Below, piece by piece: positions 25,213 to 34,557 of a stretch of DNA of 64,000 nucleotides; the first letter of the stretch is position 1, and the number at the start of each line of letters is the position of its first letter. The stretch is from Flavobacteriales bacterium UBA974. Lineage in GTDB: Bacteria; Bacteroidota; Bacteroidia; Flavobacteriales_D; Sanyastnellaceae. The notes beneath the pieces are model-generated. The model saw nothing but the letters and a program-made list of their open reading frames with translations. It did no database searches and had not been told where the DNA came from. A program made the position numbers and the translations under genes. Location of the stretch: assembly GCA_002292405.1 (NCBI GenBank), contig DBBW01000018.1, positions 92,179 to 156,178 on the forward strand, written 5' to 3'.

Positions 25213-26148
25213 TCAGAAAGTTGAACCACGTTGTTTATTTTTCCTCTTTCCATATGATGCTTTACTGTAAGCACTTTGATATTTTATAATCTTAGAAATA
25301 GAAGCTTGTATTGTGCCGTATGCATCGTTGCGACCAGGGTTTCCTCTTTGACTCCCAGATGAATGGGATAAGCCTGAGGGTCTGCTTAGAATGACCCCTA
25401 TGTCGTTTAGGTTGTTTGTGTCAGCATAAGGTCCGCTCAAATCGTCTAAGAAATCTGTAAATGTTACAGACCAAACCATCTCAAAAGCGAATCTCCAGTC
25501 ATTGTTCAAGGTAACTCCAGCTCCAATTCCCAAAGGAATGGCAATACTTAATTGAGAGTATGCAACTCCTCCTGTTTGATATTTCCTCAGATCGTACCAT
25601 AAATTGTAATCAAAACTATCAGGATTTGTAGTAATCAAACCAGTTTCATAGTGAGATTCAGCGGCTTTACGTGTCAATCTTGCTTGCGGATTATGATTAA
25701 AAAGGGAGCCCCCCGCAATCCCATAAATTTCACCACTTACACGTCGCCGAAATTTATAGGGAAGAAGATTTGGGCGAGCCCACAAGATACCTTGGACTCG
25801 AACGGAACCCTCATAGAGTGTATTTCTAAAATGAGCATTTCTTGCAAATCGACCTGAATTCGTTCCTGATGCAACATCTGTGTCTTTAATACAAATAGCT
25901 CCGAAACTTACTCGAACAGAGGTGATATGATTGAATCGATATCTAGCAAAAAGATGGGAAGAGAATTTGGTTTGATCAAGGTGAAGGTCAAAAAATAAAT
26001 CACGACCTGGAAGTTCCTTTCCACCAATATCACCCAAATAATTACCTGTTCCAGAAGAGATACCCAAATCCCATCTGTTTTGTCCAATCAATGAAGCTAA
26101 CCCCATAAAGAGGGATACAAATAATAATAAAAACTTATTAAATTTCAT
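25213..26148 (-). CDS. DUF6089-type outer-membrane beta-barrel protein
   Basis: The 311-residue protein has a signal peptide (KFLLLFVSLFMGLASLIGQ, cleavage after the Q region). The mature part resembles the DUF6089 family: WDLGISSGTGNYLGDIGG at the N-terminus, a central YGIAGGSLFNHNPQA and AIPLGIGAGVTLNNDWRFAFEM. These proteins are small outer-membrane barrels found in most Bacteroidota, often encoded near BamA; their function is unproven. The tail (SKASYGKRKNKQRGS) is strongly basic and less typical. It stands alone on the minus strand, convergent with tRNA-Pro. A 153-base gap to the next gene shows no certain motif. Confidence 0.75.
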   Translation of the reverse strand: MKFNKFLLLFVSLFMGLASLIGQNRWDLGISSGTGNYLGDIGGKELPGRDLFFDLHLDQTKFSSHLFARYRFNHITSVRVSFGAICIKDTDVASGTNSGRFARNAHFRNTLYEGSVRVQGILWARPNLLPYKFRRRVSGEIYGIAGGSLFNHNPQARLTRKAAESHYETGLITTNPDSFDYNLWYDLRKYQTGGVAYSQLSIAIPLGIGAGVTLNNDWRFAFEMVWSVTFTDFLDDLSGPYADTNNLNDIGVILSRPSGLSHSSGSQRGNPGRNDAYGTIQASISKIIKYQSAYSKASYGKRKNKQRGSTF

Positions 26149-26301
26149 TTATTTTTAAGCTATTGTCTTATTTTATGAAGATGATGAAAATGTTCGTGGA
26201 TGTTTAATGTAATAAAAGTAAATTTAACAAATCTTTATAGAGACTGATCAAATCTAAATTTTATTGGTTTTTAACTCACCGGAGATAATAAAACGTAAAT
26301 A

Positions 26302-26643
26302 ATGGATTTTGTATTCGAAAAGGACTGGAATAAGTTGGTTAAGATGATGATGGAAAGGTTTGGCGAGCAGCCCGATGTTACTTCAATGGTGTTTGCGGTA
26401 GGGTTGCAAGAAGTGTCCCAAGGTCCAAGTGAATACAAGAAGGATGATAAGGTTAACCTGATTCATGTAGGTATATGCACCTTGTTAGAACCACTGGGCT
26501 ATTATAAAACCCTCGGTTTAGATGATGACGGTTGGCCACATTTTGAAAGAGTGGGGGAGTTGCCAGAACTCGACTCAGATGAACAAGAATTATTGTTAAA
26601 GCGTCAACTAGTGGACTACTTTGCTGCTTGGCTAGAGGAATAG
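26302..26643 (+). CDS. Conserved hypothetical protein (Bacteroidota-type, 113 aa)
   Basis: This is a small acidic cytosolic protein without signal peptide or membrane helix. Features such as VFAVGLQEVSQGP, LIHVGICTLLEPLGYY and DDDGWPHFERVGELP recall, from memory, a conserved short protein found in many Flavobacteriales next to housekeeping genes. No function is known to me. The ATG at 26302 is well placed, with no competing start. It is convergent with the lipoprotein gene 8 bases downstream. The dense conserved-looking aromatic and Asp/Trp motifs make it a real gene rather than a chance frame. Confidence 0.75.
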   Translation: MDFVFEKDWNKLVKMMMERFGEQPDVTSMVFAVGLQEVSQGPSEYKKDDKVNLIHVGICTLLEPLGYYKTLGLDDDGWPHFERVGELPELDSDEQELLLKRQLVDYFAAWLEE

Positions 26644-26651
26644 ATTTGCGA

Positions 26652-27035
26652 CTACTCTACAATAACCTCTTCGTTATTGGTCTCCATCTCCTCAATTTTT
26701 ATGAGGCCAGAACCATATAGAGATCCTTTAGTAGCTTCGATATCTAGAACGGCAAATCCCGCTTGGCCTCCAACGTAGAAATTAGAAAAATCGAAAGAAA
26801 CGAAGCCTTCTTCAGAAGTTGTTTGAGTCGTGTCAAACCTTGGCTCACCTACAAAATCCTCATCTAAAGATCCGAGAGCAAAGAGGCGAACATCACAGCC
26901 AGCAACAGGGATTTTTTCACCCACAGCGTCGATTCTGTAAACCTGAATATTTGCTATTGTATCTTCAATTTTATAACAACTAGAAGCAAAAATTACGATT
27001 GCAGCAAGAGTGAGTGTGGGAAATAGGCGGTTCAT
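26652..27035 (-). CDS. Hypothetical lipoprotein
   Basis: The 127-residue product has a lipoprotein signal peptide with lipobox ASSC (Cys20; LAAIVIFASSCYKIED). The mature part is predicted to be a small beta-sandwich: alternating hydrophobic segments (IQVYRIDAVGEKIPVAGCDVRLFAL, TTSEEGFVSFDFSNF, AGFAVLDIEATKG) resemble the carboxypeptidase-regulatory/transthyretin-like folds seen in Bacteroidota lipoproteins. I do not recognise a specific family. It is divergent from the cyclophilin gene (51-base gap). Confidence 0.7.
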   Translation of the reverse strand: MNRLFPTLTLAAIVIFASSCYKIEDTIANIQVYRIDAVGEKIPVAGCDVRLFALGSLDEDFVGEPRFDTTQTTSEEGFVSFDFSNFYVGGQAGFAVLDIEATKGSLYGSGLIKIEEMETNNEEVIVE

Positions 27036-27086
27036 AGCAGTAGGGGTTATAACTTAGCGTGTTAAATTCCGAAGGCTACAAATATC

Positions 27087-27797
27087 ATGAAAAAATCTCA
27101 GACTAACACAATTTTAGGAACATTCGCACTATTATTTGCTGCGATTTTTATGATGTCTGCATCAGGATGTGATAAAAAAGCGACTTCTAATACCAATCGC
27201 AAAGCCGTTATTCACACAGAGTTTGGTGATATGATCGTTCTTCTTTCAGACTCTACACCATTGCACCGAGATAACTTTCTCAAGCTCACTGAAGAGGGTT
27301 TTTATGACAATTTACTCTTTCACAGAGTCATGAAAGGCTTTATGGTCCAAGGCGGAGACCCCAATAGCCGTGATGCTCAGCAAGGGGCAAGACTTGGAAG
27401 TGGCGGACCGGGTTACACTGTTGAGAATGAAATCAGAGCAGATCACATCCATATTAAGGGTGCTTTATCTGCCGCTAGACAACCTGATAACGTGAATCCT
27501 GATTTTCGCTCCTCCGGTAGTCAATTCTATATAGTCGACGGAAAAACATACAAACCAGGAGAGTTGAAGTCATTTGAGAATAAGCTTAGGGCGGATAATC
27601 CGGAGTTTTCCTACACAGAGGATCATATCAACCAATATGCAGACCTAGGTGGTACGCCATTTCTTGACATGAATTATACAGTTTTTGGATTAGTCATAGA
27701 AGGAATTGACATCATCGATTCTATTGCAGCAATAAAAGTAGCTAGAGGAAACAGGCCATTAGTAGATATTAAATTTAGCGTTGAAGTAATAAAATAA
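27087..27797 (+). CDS. Cyclophilin-type peptidyl-prolyl isomerase, lipoprotein
   Basis: The 236-residue protein has a lipobox at ASGC (Cys28), so it is probably anchored in the periplasmic face of a membrane. The cyclophilin domain is clear: VIHTEFGDMIVLL, NFLKLTEEGFYDNLLFHRVMKGFMVQGGDP (with the catalytic Arg and the FMVQGGD loop), GALSAARQPDNVNPDFRSSGSQFYIV and the late DMNYTVFGLVIEG. An insertion around residues 150-190 (KSFENKLRADNPEF...) is common in Bacteroidota homologues. It should help proline isomerisation in secreted proteins. Its stop codon overlaps the pheS ATG by one base (TAATG), so the two are translationally coupled. Confidence 0.92.
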   Translation: MKKSQTNTILGTFALLFAAIFMMSASGCDKKATSNTNRKAVIHTEFGDMIVLLSDSTPLHRDNFLKLTEEGFYDNLLFHRVMKGFMVQGGDPNSRDAQQGARLGSGGPGYTVENEIRADHIHIKGALSAARQPDNVNPDFRSSGSQFYIVDGKTYKPGELKSFENKLRADNPEFSYTEDHINQYADLGGTPFLDMNYTVFGLVIEGIDIIDSIAAIKVARGNRPLVDIKFSVEVIK

Positions 27798-28819
27798 TGA
27801 GGGAGGAATTAGATGAATTGCTTAATGATATTGCTGGAAGAGTTTTAAATTCTACTGAAGAAGTAGAGGCTTTTCGAGTTGAATTTTTAGGTAGACAAGG
27901 CAAGATGAAGGATCTGATGTCTCAGTTTAGAGATGTTGCTCCTGAGGACAAGCGTGAGCTCGGCCCTCTGCTTAATAAAGTCAAGGGAGCAGTGGAAGAA
28001 AGAGTTGCAATAGAACAAGCTGCATTCAATCGCAAGGTAGATACAAAGGCCAGTGGAGTTGATTCCTCTCGCCCAGCTGGAGGGGTGCCACTAGGAACTC
28101 ACCACCCTCTTCAAGTGGTGAGACGTGAGATTGTAGGGATCTTTAAAAATATGGGATTTGGAGTTGTAGAAGGCCCTGAGATAGAGGATGATTGGCATGT
28201 ATTTAGTGGGCTCAATTTCCCCCCAGAGCATCCAGCTCGTGATATGCAAGACACTTTCTTTATTGAAAGAAATCCAGATATGCTTCTAAGAACGCATACT
28301 AGTTCAGTGCAGGTTAGGGAGATGGAGAAGCGTAAGCCACCCATGCGCATTATTATGCCTGGCCGTGTGTTCAGAAACGAAGCGGTCTCAGCGAGAGCTC
28401 ATTGTATTTTTCACCAAATTGAAGGACTATACATTGATGAAGGTGTGTCATTTGCTGACTTAAAACAGAACCTACTTCACTTTGCACAAAAGTTTTTCGG
28501 CCCTGATACGAAGATTAGACTTAGACCTTCTTACTTCCCCTTCACAGAGCCTAGCGCAGAGGTTGATGTTTATTGGGGTCTTGAGACAGAGGTCGATAAG
28601 AAGATTACAAAAGGAACTGGGTGGCTAGAGATTCTGGGATGCGGTATGGTGGATCCCAATGTCCTGGAAGTAAACGGCATCGACTCTAAAAAGTACAGTG
28701 GCTTTGCTTTTGGTATGGGGATAGAGCGAATTACGATGCTTAAATACCAAATAGGTGATCTTCGTTTATTCTTCGAAAATGACAAGCGTTTCCTAGATCA
28801 GTTTAAAGGTGAGCGTTAA
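27797..28819 (+). CDS. pheS: Phenylalanine-tRNA ligase alpha subunit
   Basis: PheS is the catalytic subunit of PheRS. The 340-residue sequence has the N-terminal coiled coil (about 1-85, LGRQGKMKDLMSQF). The class II core follows: HPLQVVRREIVGIFKNMGF, DMQDTFFIE, LLRTHTSSVQVR (motif 2 region), FRPSYFPFTEPSAEVDV and motif 3 GFAFGMGIERITMLKYQI near the C-terminus. It follows the cyclophilin gene with a one-base overlap and is not next to pheT, which lies 2.8 kb away in the opposite direction; separated subunits are usual in this phylum. Confidence 0.97.
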   Translation: MREELDELLNDIAGRVLNSTEEVEAFRVEFLGRQGKMKDLMSQFRDVAPEDKRELGPLLNKVKGAVEERVAIEQAAFNRKVDTKASGVDSSRPAGGVPLGTHHPLQVVRREIVGIFKNMGFGVVEGPEIEDDWHVFSGLNFPPEHPARDMQDTFFIERNPDMLLRTHTSSVQVREMEKRKPPMRIIMPGRVFRNEAVSARAHCIFHQIEGLYIDEGVSFADLKQNLLHFAQKFFGPDTKIRLRPSYFPFTEPSAEVDVYWGLETEVDKKITKGTGWLEILGCGMVDPNVLEVNGIDSKKYSGFAFGMGIERITMLKYQIGDLRLFFENDKRFLDQFKGER

Positions 28820-28831
28820 TTATACTAGCTT

Positions 28832-29836
28832 TTACTCGCTGTAAACGATAGAAAGAACGGTCTTCCCTACAGCTTCGAGCGTAGATCGGTCAATCACGTC
28901 CATATTGTCGGCATGAGTATGGTGGAATGGACCATACCCCATGGGTATAACGTTCATCCTGTAGTCTACAATATTTACACTCGGTATGCCACCCAATTCA
29001 CTGACGAAGAGGTTGTCGTCAATTGTAGCTGGTGTTTCCCTATTCTGAAACCATTTCCCGTACCCTAATTTTTCAGCTCTAGACCAAACCTTTCTCACTA
29101 CGCTTGGCGCATACCTCATCGAGGTGCCTTCTCGATTAAAAACAGCATCTTTTGCCCCCACCATATCTAATAGAATTCCGAATCTCGCCCTATACCCATA
29201 ACGATGTGGCTGCTTAGCCCAAAGCTGACTCCCTAAACACCATTCCAAATAACTCGTACTCGTAGAAGGAGTTCCCTCTGGAGCTCCGTAATCTTCACCA
29301 TCAAAGAAGATTATATCTACTCCTACGTTTGGAGCTTTATCTCCCAATTGTCTAGCAATTTCTAGTAAAACCCCTACTCCAGACCCTCCATCGTTGGCTC
29401 CGTCAATAGGCTCATTTATTCGGACAATATCCTTGTCAGCAAATGGCCTCGTATCCCAATGCGCGTAAAGCATAATTCGATTCTTGGAGTTGAGATTATA
29501 CTGCCCCACGATATTAGATAGCTCGAGAATTTTTCCGTCAAAAGCTTTAGATTTCCCTTTCTGTACAATAACGTTCGCGCCATGTCTCCTGAGCTCATCG
29601 GCTAACCATTCACCACAATTAACGTGCTCAACAGAATTAGGTACCCTCGGTCCAAATGCGACTTGGCGCTCAACGTAGATGTACGCAGAGTCACCAGAGA
29701 ATTCCGGCACCTCCAAACTATCTCGCCCTGCTTCAACTCCCACAACTCGTTCCTTACCACCTTCATCACTCTCGCATCCACACATGACTCCACTTAACAT
29801 TAAAACTCCAACCACCAAGTTTTTCAATCTATTCAT
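28832..29836 (-). CDS. M28 family peptidase / glutaminyl-peptide cyclotransferase-like lipoprotein
   Basis: The 334-residue protein has a lipoprotein signal (LSGVMCGCESDE; the acylated Cys is about residue 19-21). The M28 zinc-peptidase fold shows MLYAHWDTRPFAD (first ligand), DGANDGGSGVGVLLEIAR (bridging Asp), IFFDGEDYG (catalytic Glu) and the late FHHTHADNMDVID (His ligand). The pattern HWDTRP/DGANDGGSG is that of the glutaminyl cyclase-like branch, which forms N-terminal pyroglutamate. Its start lies inside the 3' end of cysS (8-base overlap), so the two are cotranscribed. It is anchored in the envelope; substrates are unknown. Confidence 0.88.
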   Translation of the reverse strand: MNRLKNLVVGVLMLSGVMCGCESDEGGKERVVGVEAGRDSLEVPEFSGDSAYIYVERQVAFGPRVPNSVEHVNCGEWLADELRRHGANVIVQKGKSKAFDGKILELSNIVGQYNLNSKNRIMLYAHWDTRPFADKDIVRINEPIDGANDGGSGVGVLLEIARQLGDKAPNVGVDIIFFDGEDYGAPEGTPSTSTSYLEWCLGSQLWAKQPHRYGYRARFGILLDMVGAKDAVFNREGTSMRYAPSVVRKVWSRAEKLGYGKWFQNRETPATIDDNLFVSELGGIPSVNIVDYRMNVIPMGYGPFHHTHADNMDVIDRSTLEAVGKTVLSIVYSE

Positions 29837-31322
29837 GACTCCAGCTACTACCGTCTTTTCCGTCTTTTATCGAAATCCCCATATTACTTAGCGTATTTCT
29901 AATTCTGTCTGCTCCGGCGTAATCTTTGTTTGCTTTAGCATCAGACCTTAATTCAACGAGCAGATCTAACAAGTTGGTTGAGATATCTTCATTACCCTCA
30001 GCAACAGTCTCAGAATTTCCGGAAGCGTCATTCGAAAGCCCGAGCACGTCATTTACAAAGTCAGAGTAGAGCGATTTGAGGGCTGAGATTTGGTCATTAC
30101 TAAGAGAAATTCTACCGTCAGTAGCTGAGTTAATCCACTTCACGCCTTCGAATAATATCGCAATCAGCATAGGTGTGTTGAAGTCGTCGTTCATAGCGTC
30201 ATAACATTTTTGTGACAATTCCGCCACGTCGACATCCTGATTTAACTCACTCGATCCTTCGAGTTTACCTAGCGCTTCAACTGCATTTGTAAGTTTAGAA
30301 AGCCCTTTTTCAGCAGCTATTAATGCGTTATTAGAGAAGTCTAAAGTAGAAGCGTAGTGGCCCATCATCATAAAGAATCTAACCGTCATTGGTGAGTATC
30401 CTCTTTTGAGAAGTTGATGATTTCCTGTAATTAATTCTTCGGGAGTGAAACCATTTCCCTCAGATTTAGACATTTTACGGCCATTTACAGTTAGCATGTT
30501 TCCATGAATCCAATAGCCTACCGGGTTCTCAGTTTTGTTCGCAGCCACGTTTTGGGCTATTTCACATTCATGATGAGGGAATTTCAGATCCATCCCGCCT
30601 CCGTGAATATCGAATCTATCTCCGAGATACTTTGTACTCATCACGCTGCACTCCAAATGCCAGCCTGGAAATCCTATCCCCCAAGGCGAAGGCCACCTCA
30701 TCAGATGTGTCTCATCAGCCTTCTTCCAAAGGGCGAAATCTAGAGGATCTCTCTTCTCACTCTGCCCGTCTAGTGCGCGTGAGTTACTCATCAACTCATC
30801 TATTTTCCTTCCTGAAAGCTCTCCGTAAGAGTAATCTTCACTGAAAGTTCTTACGCTGAAGTATACATTTCCATTTACCTCATATCCATATCCGTTGTTG
30901 ATAATCTTCTCGATAGAAGCAATCTGCTCGATAATGTGACCAGTTGCAGTCGGTTCGATTGAAGGAGAAAGAATGTTAAAGACTCGCATTACATCATGGA
31001 AGTCGTTGGTGTACTTATGTACAATCTCCATCGGTTCGAGTTTCTGAAGTCTCGCCATTTTTCCGATTTTATCTTCACCCTCGTCAGTATCACCAACTAG
31101 GTGACCTACATCTGTAATATTCCGTACATATCTGACTTTATATCCAATAAACTTGAGGTATCGATAAATAATATCGAATGAAAGGAATGTCCTAACATTA
31201 CCTAAATGAACATTGCTGTAAACAGTTGGCCCGCAAACATACATCCCTACATGAGGAGAATTAAGAGCCTTAAAAACCTCTTTCTTACGTGTTAGGCTAT
31301 TTTGAATTTGCAGTGGTTGCAT
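29829..31322 (-). CDS. cysS: Cysteine-tRNA ligase
   Basis: The 497-residue class I synthetase charges tRNA-Cys. It shows the zinc-binding Cys30 in [18 protein letters not shown] with the HIGH-type motif HLGN (39-42). WHLECSVMS and [18 protein letters not shown] provide further zinc ligands. KMSKSEGN (near 280) is the KMSKS loop and is followed by the helical DALR domain. A C-terminal extension rich in Ser/Asp/Glu ([15 protein letters not shown]) separates the last helical bundle, which ends with the family-typical [15 protein letters not shown]. The start is consistent with homologues. A -7 box lies 29 bases upstream. Confidence 0.97.
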   Translation of the reverse strand: MQPLQIQNSLTRKKEVFKALNSPHVGMYVCGPTVYSNVHLGNVRTFLSFDIIYRYLKFIGYKVRYVRNITDVGHLVGDTDEGEDKIGKMARLQKLEPMEIVHKYTNDFHDVMRVFNILSPSIEPTATGHIIEQIASIEKIINNGYGYEVNGNVYFSVRTFSEDYSYGELSGRKIDELMSNSRALDGQSEKRDPLDFALWKKADETHLMRWPSPWGIGFPGWHLECSVMSTKYLGDRFDIHGGGMDLKFPHHECEIAQNVAANKTENPVGYWIHGNMLTVNGRKMSKSEGNGFTPEELITGNHQLLKRGYSPMTVRFFMMMGHYASTLDFSNNALIAAEKGLSKLTNAVEALGKLEGSSELNQDVDVAELSQKCYDAMNDDFNTPMLIAILFEGVKWINSATDGRISLSNDQISALKSLYSDFVNDVLGLSNDASGNSETVAEGNEDISTNLLDLLVELRSDAKANKDYAGADRIRNTLSNMGISIKDGKDGSSWSHE

Positions 31323-31351
31323 TTGTTGTCTTTTTAATCCTTGTAACTTTA

Positions 31352-31359
31352 CAAAACTA
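31352..31359 (-). promoter_or_regulatory. Predicted -7 box of cysS
   Basis: TAGTTTTG on the minus strand matches TAnnTTTG. It is 29 bases before the cysS ATG and overlaps the last codon region of the threonine dehydrogenase gene. No good -33 element is visible, so support is moderate. Confidence 0.35.
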
Positions 31360-32301
31360 AACGATAGATTTTAACCCATCTAGCATATGCTTCACAAGCT
31401 TAGAAGTGCTGAATTTAGGTTTCCATCCCCAATCGTTTTTCGCCTCGGAATCGTCAATACAATCAGGCCAAGACGCCGCTATTTTTTGTCTATAATCCGG
31501 ATTGTAATCGGTTTTAAAATCACGTGCAAATTTAGAAAGTTCGTCATTTAATTCAGAAGGTGAGAACGAACAACCAGATAGATTGTATGAAGTCCTAGTT
31601 TTGATATTTTCACAAGGAGCTTCCATAATATCAAGTGTTGCTCTAACAGCGTCATCCATGTGCATCATAGGAAGAGTCTCATTTTTATCTAAGTAACAAA
31701 CAAATGGTTTGCGATCTAAAGCACAATAAAAAGCTTCAACAGCATAGTCCGTTGTGCCACCACCAGGTTTAGAACGGTGACCGATAAGTCCAGGATATCT
31801 GACACTTCGAATGTCAACTCCGTAGTGCTCAAAATAGTATTTTGCCCACAATTCCCCCGCAACTTTAGAAACGCCATATACAGTTGTTGGGTCACAAAAA
31901 GTATCTTGGGATGTTTTTATCTTCGGAGCATTTGGTCCAAAAACAGCTATCGAACTAGGCCAAAAAACCTTTTTTACAAACCCTTCTTTAGCGCACTCCA
32001 ATACGTTTAAAAGTGATTTCATATTTAAATCCCAACCGGCAATAGGGTTTTCCTCTCCCTTTGCTGAGAGCATTGCTACTAAATGATATACATGAGTAAA
32101 CTTACCTGTCTTTAGGATTTTTTTTACAGAATTAATGTCAGTTGCATCGAGTGAAATAAATTCACTCTTGTTTACATCTTTGTCATGTGATTTCTTGATG
32201 TCACATGCGACCACTGCATCAATGCCATACCTGGCTTGCATACCTATGACAAGCTCAATTCCAAGTTGGCCTGAAGCTCCAATAACTAGATGTTTTTCCA
32301 T
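31357..32301 (-). CDS. tdh: L-threonine 3-dehydrogenase, short-chain (epimerase-like) type
   Basis: The 314-residue NAD-dependent extended SDR enzyme oxidises L-threonine to 2-amino-3-ketobutyrate. It has the Rossmann motif GASGQLGIEL (8-17), the catalytic YGVSK (Tyr and Lys, ~142-146) and an upstream Ser in PSSIAVFGP. The SDR-type threonine dehydrogenase signature RYPGLIGHRSKPGGGTTDYAVEAFY and LPMMHMDDAVRATLDIM distinguishes it from UDP-glucose 4-epimerases. It is cytosolic. No kbl partner is adjacent. A 154-base gap separates it from ppiD upstream; I see no convincing terminator or promoter in that gap. Confidence 0.9.
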   Translation of the reverse strand: MEKHLVIGASGQLGIELVIGMQARYGIDAVVACDIKKSHDKDVNKSEFISLDATDINSVKKILKTGKFTHVYHLVAMLSAKGEENPIAGWDLNMKSLLNVLECAKEGFVKKVFWPSSIAVFGPNAPKIKTSQDTFCDPTTVYGVSKVAGELWAKYYFEHYGVDIRSVRYPGLIGHRSKPGGGTTDYAVEAFYCALDRKPFVCYLDKNETLPMMHMDDAVRATLDIMEAPCENIKTRTSYNLSGCSFSPSELNDELSKFARDFKTDYNPDYRQKIAASWPDCIDDSEAKNDWGWKPKFSTSKLVKHMLDGLKSIV

Positions 32302-32455
32302 TGCGGCGACAAGATAAGTGCGAAGCCTTTGTGATGTGCAATCAAATCAGCTTGAATACACATTACGTGACAATAAAACTCAAACTCAAGACTCCGGTTT
32401 CCTTTGTTGTGGAGATGGCTAACTTTCTTGAGTTATAAATTAAGAGCCTTGTCTT

Positions 32456-34507
32456 TTAATTACGGTTATCAGTAACGTTTGATTCGTCACGGATAGCATT
32501 CGTAATCGCAAGAGATAAACCTGAACGTGCTTTTGTAGCTAATGCGCTTTGCTCAGTAAGGAAATTTGTTTTCTCTGCAGCTTCAGTGATGCTCTCAGGA
32601 GCAATAACCCAAACCCCATGATTTCCAATAATTGCATTTGACATCTCTCCCACTGGAATAGAAAAGGCTAATCCTGCCACCTCATGCTCTGCGGAAGCTC
32701 CACTGCCATTTATTAAAGCTTTATTTAGACTCACCTTTTGAGCAGTTTTTACAGTAGAATTTACAGCGCTAGCGACTTCTTCAAGGTTGCCCCCATTCAT
32801 TAAAGAAGCGTAGTATTTACCTTTTGCTTCTTGTGTAGCTCCAGCTATCATCTTGTCTTCAATATCTACAAACGCCGGTACACCTTTTTCTTTCGAAAGA
32901 GTAAGAATTGCAACAATGTAATTGTCGTCAATTAGAATGGGTTGACTGATATCACCTACTTCTGCGCCGTATGCCCAGTTCACAAGTTCACCAGCGTCAA
33001 GCAATCCAGCAAGAGATGTTGCTTTGCGAATTACGTTTTTAATATCGCTTGAGGTGTAGCCAGCATCTTTAGCGGATGAAATAAGAGTTTCTTTGTCAGT
33101 TGACTCAATTGCAAATTCATTCGCGTTAGCATAAGCATCACGCTTCGTCTTGTCTGAAGCGTCTAACGAGCGAACAATCATTGCAACTTCAGCTTCTTCT
33201 ACTTTTTTACGACGATCTAAAACTTCGATAACGTGTATTCCGTAGCTGGTTTCAACGGAGCCAATTGTACCGATACGTTTGTTAAAGCTGAAATCATTAA
33301 ACTCCTTCACCATTCTTCCTTTTGGGAAAAAGTCATATACTCCTCCGTTAGTTTTAGAGCCTGGGTCATCAGAAAAGCGCGAAGCTAAATCGCTAAAGTC
33401 AGCACCGTTTTTTAACAGTCTAACTAAGCTGTCACCTTTAGAATTTAGAACAGCCATTTCACTTGCGTCCTTAACGTCTTTAGCTTGGAGCAGAATGTGT
33501 CTAACCTTCGCGGCAGTGTCTGGAACCATAGTGCGGCTTAGTACGTTGGCAATAATGATAGATTCAGCTTTTTGGTATGGCCCTACAACGGTTCCAATAT
33601 TAACATCAAAGAAAGTTGATTCAGTAATATCAGTTTCGACATCAGCAAATCTAATTTTACGAATTGGATTGTCAGTTCCGTTCTGTTTGGCAAACTCAGC
33701 TGCATCTTCAGCAGACTTCCACTCACTTGCTAACATATTTAGTTTTGCATTAATAGCATCAACATCTCCTTCAGATGCGCCAACAGGAATCTTTACAATT
33801 GTAAGATCTCTACCTTCAACTTGATTATATTTCTTCTCATCTTTATGAGAAGCATAGTATGCTTGTATATCTCTGTTACTTACATCTACTGAGCTGTCAG
33901 CAATAGAGTTAAATAGCTTAACAACATATTTAAACTTGGCAGTTCGCTCTGTGTGGGTGTAATCAAATTTACCTTCAAGTTCTGAAGTATAAGCTCCAGC
34001 TTGAACAAGAGACTCAAATTTTTCTTTTTTACGCTTTGAAATAATAACACTCTTGTAATTCATAAAATTAGCTTTACCCTGAGGTGTGGTAAGCATATTC
34101 TGAAAATTCTGCACCCAAGTTCTTTTGTTATCTCCGTTGCTGTAGAATGCACGAGACATATAAGGAGAGGCTATATCTCCAAATAGCAGTTCTTGATATT
34201 CTTTGTCGGAAACAGTCATGCCAATTTCAGAAAACGCATCATGCATATAAATCGCAGATGTAATGTCTTGCCAAACCTCGTCTTGTAGTTGTTCACCAGA
34301 GAAACCTAAACTCCTACGCTTTTGAACTGCAATTTGATATTCTTGACCTGTAATACTAGCCCCGTCAACAGATCCGATTTCAGTAGCAGCTCCTTGGCCC
34401 ATTAAAGCGAGAACTGCATCAAAAGGCACTAAGAAACCCAGCATACCAATTCCTAAGAACACCATTAGCAAACCTTGACGGTTGCGAATATTTTCAATCA
34501 TAGCCAT
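32456..34507 (-). CDS. PpiD/SurA-type periplasmic chaperone and peptidyl-prolyl isomerase
   Basis: This 683-residue membrane-anchored folding factor has an N-terminal in-out helix (LLMVFLGIGMLGFLVPF, residues ~13-30). A SurA_N-like chaperone region follows (SITGQEYQIAVQKRR...). A parvulin (PPIC) domain lies around residues 335-440 (KVRHILLQAKD, GADFSDLASRFSDDPGSKTNGGVYDFFPKGRMVKEF, SYGIHVIEVLDRR). A second degenerate parvulin-like and C-terminal helical part complete it. It matches the PpiD architecture, anchored in the inner membrane facing the periplasm, and should help fold outgoing outer-membrane proteins. It is the last gene of the ten-gene ssb-gldE-gldD run, 50 bases after the CNNM gene, with a possible own -7 box at 34542-34535 (TATCTTCG). 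Confidence 0.9.
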   Translation of the reverse strand: MAMIENIRNRQGLLMVFLGIGMLGFLVPFDAVLALMGQGAATEIGSVDGASITGQEYQIAVQKRRSLGFSGEQLQDEVWQDITSAIYMHDAFSEIGMTVSDKEYQELLFGDIASPYMSRAFYSNGDNKRTWVQNFQNMLTTPQGKANFMNYKSVIISKRKKEKFESLVQAGAYTSELEGKFDYTHTERTAKFKYVVKLFNSIADSSVDVSNRDIQAYYASHKDEKKYNQVEGRDLTIVKIPVGASEGDVDAINAKLNMLASEWKSAEDAAEFAKQNGTDNPIRKIRFADVETDITESTFFDVNIGTVVGPYQKAESIIIANVLSRTMVPDTAAKVRHILLQAKDVKDASEMAVLNSKGDSLVRLLKNGADFSDLASRFSDDPGSKTNGGVYDFFPKGRMVKEFNDFSFNKRIGTIGSVETSYGIHVIEVLDRRKKVEEAEVAMIVRSLDASDKTKRDAYANANEFAIESTDKETLISSAKDAGYTSSDIKNVIRKATSLAGLLDAGELVNWAYGAEVGDISQPILIDDNYIVAILTLSKEKGVPAFVDIEDKMIAGATQEAKGKYYASLMNGGNLEEVASAVNSTVKTAQKVSLNKALINGSGASAEHEVAGLAFSIPVGEMSNAIIGNHGVWVIAPESITEAAEKTNFLTEQSALATKARSGLSLAITNAIRDESNVTDNRN

Positions 34508-34534
34508 AGTAAAGACATTTTTATATCAGGTGCG

Positions 34535-34542
34535 CGAAGATA
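34535..34542 (-). promoter_or_regulatory. Possible internal -7 box for ppiD
   Basis: TATCTTCG differs from TAnnTTTG at one fixed base. A TTTG about 16-17 bases upstream could act as the -33 element. It sits in the 50-base gap before ppiD, the largest gap of the operon. Confidence 0.3.
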
Positions 34543-34557
34543 ACAAATTAGAGCCAC

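Noticed and set aside
26149-26301. Regulatory element in the 153-base divergent gap
   Set aside because: AT-rich sequence with only partial -7 matches on both strands; nothing specific enough to report.
32302-32455. Small RNA or promoter in the 154-base gap before tdh
   Set aside because: No consensus -7 box, stable hairpin or T-run was visible; TATCTTGT near the start is too poor a match.
33279-33824. 181-codon plus-strand frame inside ppiD
   Set aside because: Antisense to a well-supported parvulin-domain gene; no recognisable motif.
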